A stretch of 64,000 nucleotides of DNA, taken from positions 5,037,001 through 5,101,000 of the forward strand of contig NZ_LT707064.1 of assembly GCF_900156465.1 (NCBI RefSeq). The letters run 5' to 3'. Below the pieces are notes generated by a model that was not told the origin of the DNA, made no database searches, and worked only from the letters and a program-made list of their open reading frames with translations. This stretch comes from Pseudomonas sp. 7SR1. GTDB taxonomy: Bacteria; Pseudomonadota; Gammaproteobacteria; Pseudomonadales; Pseudomonadaceae. The translations under genes and the position numbers were made by a program. Positions within the stretch are counted from its first letter, which is position 1; the number at the start of each line of letters is the position of its first letter. Positions 44,703-52,618 of this stretch are shown here, in pieces.

Positions 44703-44716
44703 TGAAACCGGTTTCA
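44703..44716. promoter_or_regulatory. PtxS operator upstream of kguE
   Basis: This is a second exact TGAAACCGGTTTCA palindrome, 14 nt before the kguE ATG. Binding there would block transcription of kguEKTD. Confidence 0.9.
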
Positions 44717-44730
44717 GAGGTGTGACAACA

Positions 44731-45513
44731 ATGAACAAGCCACCCGTTTCCATCAGCCTTTCAAGCTACGGCGCCGACCTGGTGCGGCAACATGGCCAAG
44801 GCAGTTTCATCGATCTGCTGACCGCCGCCAGCGCCTCGCGGGTCGAATGGCGCGAGGAACTGCTCACCACCGAACAGCCCGCCGAGCTGGCCACGAGCGC
44901 CCAGGCCAAAGGTTTGCAGAGCATTTTTTCGTCCCCCCTCGAGCTGTGGCTCGCGGGCCGGTCCAAACCCAATCCCGCCCTGGCGCCTACCTTGCAACGT
45001 GCCGAGGCGTTCGGCTCCACATGGCTGAAAGTCTCCCTCGGTCACTTCACCGATTCCCATGACCTGTCAGCCTTGGCGGATGTGCTCGCCGCAAGCCCGG
45101 TGCAATTGCTGGTGGAAAACGACCAGACCTTGCAGGGCGGGCGAATCGAACCGTTGCAACGGTTCTTCGCCGCAGCCGAGCAGCAAGCGTTGCCCATCGG
45201 CATGACCTTCGATATTGGCAACTGGCAATGGCAGGACCAATCGGCGGCCATGGCGGCCCGGCAGCTCGGCCGCTATGTGGCGTATGTGCACTGCAAGGCG
45301 GTGGCCCGACGCGCCGACGGCAAGCTGGTGGCCATGCCGCCGGCAGTGACGGACCTGCATGTGTGGGGACAACTGTTCAAACAGATGCCGGCCGGCGTGA
45401 TGCGGGCCGTCGAATACCCACTGCAAGGCGAAGACCTGTTGCAGTTGACCAGGGAGCATGTGGCCGCCCTCGCCCAACTTGGGCAATCGAGCCGGGAGCC
45501 CGCCCATGTCTGA
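44731..45513 (+). CDS. kguE: KguE, sugar-phosphate isomerase/epimerase-like protein
   Basis: The 260-residue protein is a TIM-barrel enzyme of the xylose-isomerase-like superfamily, first gene of the 2-ketogluconate operon; its exact reaction is not settled. Recognisable parts are [27 protein letters not shown] (Glu ligand) and [13 protein letters not shown], with [10 protein letters not shown] carrying the His. ATG 44731 follows the PtxS operator closely. The end overlaps kguK by 8 nt. Confidence 0.88.
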   Translation: MNKPPVSISLSSYGADLVRQHGQGSFIDLLTAASASRVEWREELLTTEQPAELATSAQAKGLQSIFSSPLELWLAGRSKPNPALAPTLQRAEAFGSTWLKVSLGHFTDSHDLSALADVLAASPVQLLVENDQTLQGGRIEPLQRFFAAAEQQALPIGMTFDIGNWQWQDQSAAMAARQLGRYVAYVHCKAVARRADGKLVAMPPAVTDLHVWGQLFKQMPAGVMRAVEYPLQGEDLLQLTREHVAALAQLGQSSREPAHV

Positions 45514-46486
45514 GCTCGATGTATTGTCGTTCGGCGAAACCATGGCGATGCTGGTGGCCGACCAGAACGGTGATCTGGCCTGCGTCAACCAGTTTCATAA
45601 ACGCATCGCCGGGGCCGACAGCAACGTCGCCATCGGCTTGTCCCGGCTGGGCTTGCAGGTGGCATGGCTGAGCCGGGTCGGCGCCGACTCCCTGGGCCGT
45701 TTCGTGGTGCGGACGCTGGAGAACGAAGGCCTGGACTGCAGTCACGTGGCGGTGGATCCAGCGCACCCCACCGGATTCCAGTTCAAGTCCCGTACCGATG
45801 ATGGCAGCGACCCGCAAGTCGAATACTTCCGACGCGGCTCAGCGGCCAGCCATCTGTCGGTGGCGTCCATCGTGCCGGCGCTGCTGCAAGCCCGTCACCT
45901 GCACGCCACCGGTATCGTGCCGGCGCTGTCGGCCACGGCTCGGCAGATGGCCTTCGAGTTGATGACCCGCATGCGCGAAGCCGGCCGTAGCCTGTCGTTC
46001 GATCCCAATCTGCGACCAGGCCTGTGGGCCAGCGAGTCGACGATGATCGGCGAAGTCAATCGCCTCGCCGCCCTCGCCCACTGGGTCTTGCCGGGACTCG
46101 GCGAAGGGCGGCTGCTGACCGGGTACGACGAGCCCGCCGACATCGCCGCGTTCTACCTGGACCAGGGCGCTGACGCCGTGGTGATCAAGCTCGGCGCGCA
46201 GGGTGCCTATTACCGCACGCCGCTTGAACAAGGCGTTGTGCCTGGCGTGCCGGTGGCGCGCGTGGTGGACACCGTGGGCGCCGGCGATGGATTTGCCGTT
46301 GGCCTGGTCAGTGCGTTGCTCGAAGGACGCGCCATCACCGAGGCCGTGCAGCGCGCCAACTGGATTGGCAGCCGCGCGGTACAGAGCCGTGGAGACATGG
46401 AGGGATTGCCGACTCGCATTGAGTTACTGGCTGAATTTGAAACCGCCTATCGCGAGCAAGCTCGCTCCCACATGGGATCGAGTTAA
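45506..46486 (+). CDS. kguK: 2-ketogluconate kinase KguK (PfkB family)
   Basis: KguK phosphorylates 2-ketogluconate at the 6-position with ATP. The 326-residue PfkB-family kinase shows FGETMAML near the start, [18 protein letters not shown] (substrate site), and [20 protein letters not shown], in which the second D of GAGD is the catalytic base. ATG 45506 has GGGAG 7 nt upstream and overlaps the kguE stop by 8 nt. The last ~12 residues ([12 protein letters not shown]) are encoded by a REP element that has invaded the end of the gene. Confidence 0.92.
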   Translation: MSELDVLSFGETMAMLVADQNGDLACVNQFHKRIAGADSNVAIGLSRLGLQVAWLSRVGADSLGRFVVRTLENEGLDCSHVAVDPAHPTGFQFKSRTDDGSDPQVEYFRRGSAASHLSVASIVPALLQARHLHATGIVPALSATARQMAFELMTRMREAGRSLSFDPNLRPGLWASESTMIGEVNRLAALAHWVLPGLGEGRLLTGYDEPADIAAFYLDQGADAVVIKLGAQGAYYRTPLEQGVVPGVPVARVVDTVGAGDGFAVGLVSALLEGRAITEAVQRANWIGSRAVQSRGDMEGLPTRIELLAEFETAYREQARSHMGSS

Positions 46487-46517
46487 CCCCTGTGGGAGCG
46501 AGCTTGCTCGCGATAGA
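46447..46517. repeat. REPIN overlapping the 3' end of kguK
   Basis: CTATCGCGAGC...CTCCCACA (46447-46472) lies inside kguK. The facing copy TGTGGGAGCGAGC...CGCGATAG (46491-46516) lies just after its stop at 46486. It separates kguK from kguT within the operon. Confidence 0.9.
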
Positions 46518-46543
46518 GGCCACCGCAAAACACACCTGCTGCA

Positions 46544-46557
46544 AACAAAAACAACAA
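46544..46557 (+). promoter_or_regulatory. Possible Hfq/Crc catabolite-repression motif before kguT
   Basis: AACAAAAACAACAA contains two overlapping AAnAAnAA matches (46544-46551 and 46550-46557), just upstream of the AGGAG ribosome site of kguT. That is the position used by Hfq/Crc to block translation of transporters when preferred carbon is present. Confidence 0.6.
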
Positions 46558-46574
46558 GCTCAGGAGTCAACGAC

Positions 46575-47873
46575 ATGCAAACGCTCAACCTCGCCACCCG
46601 CCGCTGGTGGTACATCATGCCCATTGTGTTCATCACCTACAGCCTGGCCTATCTGGATCGGGCCAACTACGGGTTCGCCGCCGCCTCGGGCATGGCCGAG
46701 GACCTGATGATCACACCGGGGTTGTCGTCCCTGCTGGGGGCCCTGTTTTTTCTCGGCTATTTTTTCTTCCAGGTACCGGGGGCGATCTACGCCCAGAAGC
46801 ACAGCGTCAAGAAGCTGATCTTCGTCAGCCTGATACTCTGGGGCTCGCTGGCGACGCTGACCGGCGTCGTCTCCAATGCCTATTGGCTGATCGTGATCCG
46901 CTTCATGCTCGGCGTGGTCGAGGCCGCCGTGATGCCGGCCATGCTGGTTTACCTGTGCCATTGGTTCACCCGGGCCGAACGCTCGCGCGCCAACACCTTC
47001 CTGATCCTCGGCAACCCAGTGACGATGCTGTGGATGTCGGTGGTGTCCGGTTATCTGGTGCAGCAGTTCGACTGGCGCTGGATGTTCATCATCGAGGGCC
47101 TGCCGGCGGTGTTCTGGGCCTTTATCTGGTGGCGCCTGGCGGATGATCGTCCGTCCCAGGCCAAATGGCTCAACGCCCAGGAAAAACACGACCTGGAGAG
47201 CGCATTGGCAGCGGAACAGGTCGGCATCAAGGCGGTGAAGAACTACGCCGAGGCCTTCCGCTCGCCCAAGGTCATCATCCTGGCGCTGCAGTTCTTCTGC
47301 TGGAGCATCGGGGTCTATGGGTTCGTGCTGTGGCTGCCGTCGATCCTCAAGGCAGGCCAGCAAATGAGCATGGTGGAGGCCGGCTGGCTGTCGTCCTTGC
47401 CGTACCTGGCGGCGGTGGCCGGCATGCTCGTGGTGTCCTGGGCGTCGGACAAGGCCCAGAAACGCAAGCGTTTCGTCTGGCCGCCACTGCTGGTCGCCTC
47501 CATCGCGTTCTATGCCTCGTACCTGCTGGGGCCCGAGCATTTCTGGTGGTCCTACAGCCTGCTGGTGGTCGCCGGGGCCTGCATGTATGCGCCGTACGGG
47601 CCGTTTTTCGCCATCGTCCCGGAGATCCTTCCGGCCAATGTCGCAGGTGGCGCCATGGCGTTGATCAACAGCATGGGCGCCCTGGGCTCCTTCGGCGGCT
47701 CCTACCTGGTGGGTTACCTCAACGGTTCCACCGGTTCTCCAGGCATGTCGTTCCTGCTGATGAGCGGCGCACTGCTTCTGTCGGTGGTGCTGACCCTCGC
47801 CCTCAAGCCTGGCGCCAGCGACCGGGTCGAATCCAAGGCCGCCAAGCCACAGCCGGCGACCGCCCACTCCTGA
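46575..47873 (+). CDS. kguT: 2-ketogluconate transporter KguT (MFS)
   Basis: The 432-residue MFS permease of the anion-cation symporter type has ~12 helices: WWYIMPIVFITYSLAYLDRANYGFAAASGM opens the first, followed by LGYFFFQVPGAIYAQKHSVKKLIF and the family RFMLGVVEAAVMPAML. It imports 2-ketogluconate with protons. ATG 46575 has AGGAG 8 nt upstream; the open frame continues upstream into kguK but that is not coding. The A-rich motif before it suggests catabolite control. Confidence 0.92.
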   Translation: MQTLNLATRRWWYIMPIVFITYSLAYLDRANYGFAAASGMAEDLMITPGLSSLLGALFFLGYFFFQVPGAIYAQKHSVKKLIFVSLILWGSLATLTGVVSNAYWLIVIRFMLGVVEAAVMPAMLVYLCHWFTRAERSRANTFLILGNPVTMLWMSVVSGYLVQQFDWRWMFIIEGLPAVFWAFIWWRLADDRPSQAKWLNAQEKHDLESALAAEQVGIKAVKNYAEAFRSPKVIILALQFFCWSIGVYGFVLWLPSILKAGQQMSMVEAGWLSSLPYLAAVAGMLVVSWASDKAQKRKRFVWPPLLVASIAFYASYLLGPEHFWWSYSLLVVAGACMYAPYGPFFAIVPEILPANVAGGAMALINSMGALGSFGGSYLVGYLNGSTGSPGMSFLLMSGALLLSVVLTLALKPGASDRVESKAAKPQPATAHS

Positions 47874-47889
47874 ATCGAGACCGATCCCC

Positions 47890-48867
47890 ATGAAAAAACA
47901 CGTGGTGTTATACAAGGCCCTTTCCGAACAATTGATGGCCCGCCTGCAAGCCCAGGCCCAGGTGACCCTGGTCGAACGTCTCGATGCCCAGGGCCTGGCG
48001 CAACTGCGCGACGCCTTGCCTGGCGCCCATGGCCTGCTGGGGGCCAGCCTCAAGCTGGATGCGGCGCTGCTGGACCTGGCGCCGAACCTGCAAGCCATCG
48101 CCAGCGTCTCGGTGGGGGTCGACAACTACGACATCGACTACCTGACCGAACGCCGGATCCTGCTCACCAACACGCCCGACGTGCTGACCGAAACCACCGC
48201 AGACACGGGTTTCGCGCTGATCCTGGCCACCGCTCGCCGCGTGGTGGAACTGGCCAACCTGGTCCGTGCCGGCGGCTGGCAACAGAGCATCGGCTCCAAG
48301 CATTTCGGCAGCGACGTCCATGGCAAGACCCTGGGTATCATCGGCATGGGTCGCATCGGTGAAGCCCTGGCCCAGCGCGGGCACTTCGGCTTCGGCATGC
48401 CGGTGATCTACCACAGCCACTCACCCAAGCCTGCGGTCGAGCAGCGTTTCAACGCGCGTTATTGCAGTCTCGACAGCCTGTTGCAGCAGGCGGACTTCAT
48501 TTGCCTGACCTTGCCCTTGACCGCCGAGACCCACGGTCTGATCGACGCCCAGGCGTTTGCCCGGATGCGCCCCGAGAGTATTTTCATCAATATTTCCCGA
48601 GGCAAGGTGGTGGACGAAGCGGCGCTGATTGAAGCCCTGCGCAACAAACAGATCCGTGGCGCGGGGCTGGATGTCTTCGAGCGCGAGCCCTTGAATGCGG
48701 ATTCGCCGCTGCTGCAGATGGACAACGTGGTGGCGACGCCACACATGGGCTCGGCCACCCACGAAACCCGGGAGGCGATGGCCCGCTGCGCGGTGGACAA
48801 CCTGCTGGCGGCCCTGGCCGGTGAGCGGCCGGCCAACCTGGTCAACCCCGACGCCTGGAAAGGCTGA
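47890..48867 (+). CDS. kguD: 2-keto-6-phosphogluconate reductase KguD
   Basis: KguD reduces 2-keto-6-phosphogluconate to 6-phosphogluconate with NAD(P)H, feeding the Entner-Doudoroff pathway. The 325-residue D-2-hydroxyacid dehydrogenase has the Rossmann motif GIIGMGRIGEALAQRG (~145-160), the catalytic Arg in FINISRGKVVDEAALIEAL, Glu in GLDVFEREPL, and His in VVATPHMGSAT. It starts 16 nt after kguT and ends the operon. Confidence 0.92.
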   Translation: MKKHVVLYKALSEQLMARLQAQAQVTLVERLDAQGLAQLRDALPGAHGLLGASLKLDAALLDLAPNLQAIASVSVGVDNYDIDYLTERRILLTNTPDVLTETTADTGFALILATARRVVELANLVRAGGWQQSIGSKHFGSDVHGKTLGIIGMGRIGEALAQRGHFGFGMPVIYHSHSPKPAVEQRFNARYCSLDSLLQQADFICLTLPLTAETHGLIDAQAFARMRPESIFINISRGKVVDEAALIEALRNKQIRGAGLDVFEREPLNADSPLLQMDNVVATPHMGSATHETREAMARCAVDNLLAALAGERPANLVNPDAWKG

Positions 48868-49141
48868 GTCGTCCTTCTTTTGTGGCGAGGGGATGGCGCT
48901 CCGCCAATCTTCCGTGAAAGCCAGCCTGATCGTGAGGGTGCGGCTCAGCTTGCTTCCATGCTGACGCTATGACCGTCATTGCGACCTGGTCCGACCTCAC
49001 CTCTTGAATCCAAACCGATCACAAATCCGCACACCGGACAAAATCCCGTTAGTCGCCACCCCCCGCCATGCTTTAAAGTAACGCCCCCAGCCCCGACGTT
49101 ATCCGAACGCCAGGGGCTTCCCTTTCCAGGAACAGTCATCG

Positions 49142-50101
49142 ATGGAACATCGTGAAGCGCTGCTGGCGCTGCGAACCTTTCTTTCAACGCAGATTCTCGG
49201 CCAGGAAAAACTCATCGAGCGCCTGCTCATCGCCCTGCTCGCCGACGGCCACATGCTGGTGGAAGGCGCGCCGGGGTTGGCCAAGACCAAGGCCATCAAG
49301 GAGTTGGCCGAAGGTATCGAAGCGCAGTTCCATCGCATCCAGTTCACCCCCGACCTGCTGCCGGCCGACATCACCGGCACGGAAATCTACCGTCCGGAAA
49401 CCGGCAGCTTCGTGTTCCAGCAGGGGCCGATCTTCCATAACCTGGTGCTGGCGGACGAAATCAACCGGGCCCCGGCCAAGGTCCAGTCGGCCCTGCTCGA
49501 AGCCATGGCCGAGCGGCAGGTCAGCGTCGGGCGCAGCACCTATGAGCTGTCGCCGCTGTTCCTGGTCATGGCCACGCAGAACCCGATCGAGCAGGAAGGC
49601 ACCTACCCGCTGCCGGAGGCGCAGCTCGACCGGTTCCTGATGCACGTCAAGATCGGTTTCCCCGATGCCGCGGTAGAACGGCGCATTCTCCAGCAGGCCC
49701 GGGGCGAAGCCCTGCACGGCGAAACCACGCCCGAGCGCCGCGTGAGCCAGCAGGCGATTTTCTCCGCCCGCAAGGAAATCCTCGGGCTGTACATGGCCGA
49801 TGCCGTGGAGGAATACCTGGTGCAACTGGTCATGGCCACCCGCAACCCGGCCAAGTTCGACCCGGAAATGGCCGAGTGGATCGCCTACGGCGCCAGCCCG
49901 CGGGGCTCCATCGCCCTGGACCGCTGCGCCCGAGCCCACGCCTGGCTGGCCGGACGCGATTTCGTCAGCCCCGAGGATATCCAGGCCGTGTTGTTCGACG
50001 TGCTGCGCCATCGCATCATTCTCTCGTTCGAAGCCGAAGCCGCGGGCATCGACCAGGACCGGGTCGTGCAGCGGATTCTCGACGTCGTCGCCGTCGCTTG
50101 A
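49142..50101 (+). CDS. MoxR-family AAA+ ATPase
   Basis: The 319-residue ATPase has Walker A GAPGLAKTKAIKEL (~40-53), Walker B LVLADEINRAP, and sensor MATQNPIEQEGTYPLPEAQLDRF, typical of the MoxR group. These work with VWA-domain proteins as chaperones or for metal insertion. ATG 49142 follows AGGAA by 9 nt. It heads a six-gene operon with DUF58, DUF4381 and Bat genes; the promoter is probably in the 270-bp gap after kguD. Confidence 0.93.
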   Translation: MEHREALLALRTFLSTQILGQEKLIERLLIALLADGHMLVEGAPGLAKTKAIKELAEGIEAQFHRIQFTPDLLPADITGTEIYRPETGSFVFQQGPIFHNLVLADEINRAPAKVQSALLEAMAERQVSVGRSTYELSPLFLVMATQNPIEQEGTYPLPEAQLDRFLMHVKIGFPDAAVERRILQQARGEALHGETTPERRVSQQAIFSARKEILGLYMADAVEEYLVQLVMATRNPAKFDPEMAEWIAYGASPRGSIALDRCARAHAWLAGRDFVSPEDIQAVLFDVLRHRIILSFEAEAAGIDQDRVVQRILDVVAVA

Positions 50102-50110
50102 GCATGAGTC

Positions 50111-51055
50111 ATGAATAGCCCACTGGCGCCCGCACCGGGCATCCGCGTCAGCCTGTCGGAGCTGATCGAGATGCGCCATCGCGTGCGCGAAGTGCAGTTG
50201 TTTTCCACGCCTGGCCAACGCAGCCCGCTGATCGGCCTGCACCACTCCAAGCTGCGTGGGCGCGGGGTGGATTTCGACCAGGTGCGGGTCTATCAGGCCG
50301 GCGACGACGTGCGCACCATCGACTGGCGCGTGACCGCTCGCACCCAGGAACCCCACACCAAGCTGTTCCACGAAGAGCGGGAGCGGCCGATCTTCATCAT
50401 GATCGAGCAAAGCCATCGACTGTTCTTCGGCTCGGGGCTGACCTTCAAGTCGGTGCTCGCCGCCCAGGCCGCCAGCCTGTTCGGCTGGGCCGCGCTGGGG
50501 CACAACGACCGGGTCGGCGGCCTGGTGTTCGGCAACAATACCCATTACGAGGTCAAGCCCCGGCGCAGCAAACAGAGCCTGCTGCAACTGCTCAACCGCC
50601 TGGTGCGGGTCAACCAGTCGCTGCACACCGAGGGCGAGCCGGATCGCGACTCGTTCGGCATCGCCTTGCGTCGGGCCCGGGAAGTGCTGCGCCCCGGCAG
50701 CCTGGCGATCGTGATCTGCGACGAACGTGCGCTGTCCGACAGCGCCGAACAGCAACTGAGCCTGCTGTCGCGCCATTGCGATCTGCTGCTGCTGCCGCTG
50801 TCCGACCCATTGGATCATGCCCTGCCCGCGGCCGGTCTGTTGCGCTTTGCCCAGCGCGGCGCGCAGCTGGAGCTCGATACGCTCAACGTGGAGCTGCGCC
50901 AGGCCTATCGTGCCCAGGCCGAGGCACGCCTGGGGCGCTGGGAAATGCTGGCGCAGAAGCTGCGCATCCTGATGATGCCCCTCAGCACCCAGGGCGACAT
51001 GGTCGAACAGTTGCGCGAATACCTGAATCCCGGACGACCGGGGAAAAAACGATGA
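50111..51055 (+). CDS. DUF58 protein of the MoxR/Bat operon
   Basis: The 314-residue protein carries the DUF58 signature GLHHSKLRGRGVDFDQVRVYQAGDDVRTIDWRVTARTQEPHTKLFHEERERPIFIMIEQSHRL and a degenerate VWA fold. It is soluble, of unknown precise role, and always found with MoxR ATPases. It starts 9 nt after the moxR stop and overlaps the next gene (ATGA). Confidence 0.92.
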   Translation: MNSPLAPAPGIRVSLSELIEMRHRVREVQLFSTPGQRSPLIGLHHSKLRGRGVDFDQVRVYQAGDDVRTIDWRVTARTQEPHTKLFHEERERPIFIMIEQSHRLFFGSGLTFKSVLAAQAASLFGWAALGHNDRVGGLVFGNNTHYEVKPRRSKQSLLQLLNRLVRVNQSLHTEGEPDRDSFGIALRRAREVLRPGSLAIVICDERALSDSAEQQLSLLSRHCDLLLLPLSDPLDHALPAAGLLRFAQRGAQLELDTLNVELRQAYRAQAEARLGRWEMLAQKLRILMMPLSTQGDMVEQLREYLNPGRPGKKR

Positions 51056-51546
51056 GTAGCCTCGATCAATTGCAGCCACTGATAGCGCCACCGCCTATCG
51101 GTTTCTGGCCCCCCGCGCCAGGCTGGTGGCTGCTGCTGGTACTGTTGCCCCTGCTGGGCCTGGGCCTGTGGCAGTTGCGCCGCTTCATCCCGGCCAAGCG
51201 CAACACCGACCGCGCCGAGCAGCCCCTGGACCCGGTGCGCCTGGCCGCCCTGGCCGAACTCGCGCAACTGCCCAAGCCCTATGACGGCGCGCCGGCCGGT
51301 GCCTGGCTGCAACAGCTCAACGGGCTGCTCAAGCGCCTGTGCCGCAACCACTATCCCTACAGCCAGAGCCATACCCTCAACGGGCGCAAATGGCTGGCCT
51401 TCCTGGATAACCGCTGTCCGGCCGCCGGCCTGACCCGCTGGATGGTGCTGGTGGAAGGCGCCTACAAACCCGAATGCAAGCTGGACGACAAAGCCATCGC
51501 CGGCCTGACCCAGGCCGTCGAAATCTGGATTCGCAAGCATGTTTGA
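51052..51546 (+). CDS. DUF4381 small membrane protein of the Bat operon
   Basis: The 164-residue protein has a single membrane helix (WWLLLVLLPLLGLGLWQL, ~25-42) preceded by PPPIGFWPPAPG, and a basic cytoplasmic domain with LNGLLKRLCRNHYP and LNGRKWLAFLDNRC, matching DUF4381. It starts in the DUF58 stop (ATGA) and overlaps batA by 8 nt, so all are co-translated. Function unknown. Confidence 0.88.
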   Translation: MSSLDQLQPLIAPPPIGFWPPAPGWWLLLVLLPLLGLGLWQLRRFIPAKRNTDRAEQPLDPVRLAALAELAQLPKPYDGAPAGAWLQQLNGLLKRLCRNHYPYSQSHTLNGRKWLAFLDNRCPAAGLTRWMVLVEGAYKPECKLDDKAIAGLTQAVEIWIRKHV

Positions 51547-52618
51547 GTTCGCCTGGCCGTGGATCTTCGCCCTGTTGCCGCTGCCCTGGCTGATGCGCCT
51601 GGTGCTGCCGCCGGCCGACAGCGGCGAATCGGTGCTCAAGGTCAGCTTCCTGGAAGACCTCGAAGGCCTTGTCGGTCGTCGCGCCCGGGCCAGCCTGCCG
51701 AGCTGGCGCCAGCAGGCGCCCTTCATCCTGCTCTGGCTGCTCCTGCTGATCGCCGCCGCCCGCCCGCAGTGGCTGGGCGAGCCATTGCCGATTGCCGCCA
51801 GCGGTCGCGACCTGCTGGTGGCGGTGGATGTCTCCGGGTCCATGGATTTCCCCGACATGCGCTGGCAGGACGAGGAAGTCAGTCGCCTGGCACTGGTCCA
51901 GCACATGCTGGGGGACTTTCTCGAAAAACGCGAAGGCGACCGGGTCGGCCTGATCCTGTTCGCAAGCCAGGCCTATCTGCAGGCACCCTTGACCTTTGAC
52001 CGCCACACCGTCCGGCGCTGGCTCGATGAGGCGCGCATCGGCATCGCCGGCAAGAACACCGCCATCGGCGACGCCATCGGCCTGGCCCTCAAGCGCCTGC
52101 GCCAGCGCCCGGCCCACAGCCGCGTGCTGATCCTGGTCACCGACGGTGCCAACAACGGTGGCGAAATCGACCCGTTGACCGCCGCCCGGCTGGCCGCCGA
52201 CGAGGGCGTGAAAATCTACCCCATCGGCATCGGCGCCGACCCGGAGCAGAGCGGCACGGCGGGCTTTCTCGGCGTCAACCCGAGCCTGGACCTGGACGAA
52301 CCGGCGCTCAAGGAGATCGCCCAGGCCACGGGTGGTCGGTATTTCCGGGCCCAGGACGGTGGGCAACTGCTCGAGATCAAGACCACCCTCGACCAACTCG
52401 AACCGGTGATTCAGCAGCCGACCCAGGCCCGCCCCGCCCAGGCGTTGTACCAGTGGCCCCTGGGCATAGCCTTGCTGCTGAGCATGCTGCTGGTGGTCCG
52501 TGAGCGCTGGCCGGACAACCCCTTGCAGCGTCTGTTCACCCAGCCGCTGTTCCAGCCGGCCCAACATGCCGAATGGCGTCAACGGCTCAAGCGCCTGCGC
52601 TTGCGGAGGCGCCGATGA
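51539..52618 (+). CDS. VWA-domain membrane protein BatA
   Basis: The 359-residue protein has N-terminal helices (WIFALLPLPWLMRLVL; QAPFILLWLLLLIAAARPQWL), a VWA domain with an intact MIDAS motif (LVAVDVSGSMDF, then TDGANNGG), and a C-terminal helix (WPLGIALLLSMLLVV). The intact MIDAS suggests metal-dependent partner binding. It overlaps the gene before by 8 nt and batB by 4 nt. Confidence 0.92.
   Translation: MFEFAWPWIFALLPLPWLMRLVLPPADSGESVLKVSFLEDLEGLVGRRARASLPSWRQQAPFILLWLLLLIAAARPQWLGEPLPIAASGRDLLVAVDVSGSMDFPDMRWQDEEVSRLALVQHMLGDFLEKREGDRVGLILFASQAYLQAPLTFDRHTVRRWLDEARIGIAGKNTAIGDAIGLALKRLRQRPAHSRVLILVTDGANNGGEIDPLTAARLAADEGVKIYPIGIGADPEQSGTAGFLGVNPSLDLDEPALKEIAQATGGRYFRAQDGGQLLEIKTTLDQLEPVIQQPTQARPAQALYQWPLGIALLLSMLLVVRERWPDNPLQRLFTQPLFQPAQHAEWRQRLKRLRLRRRR

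Noticed and set aside
49184..51091. A 635-codon leftward frame opposite moxR and the DUF58 gene
   Set aside because: It spans two well-identified rightward genes and has no domain character.
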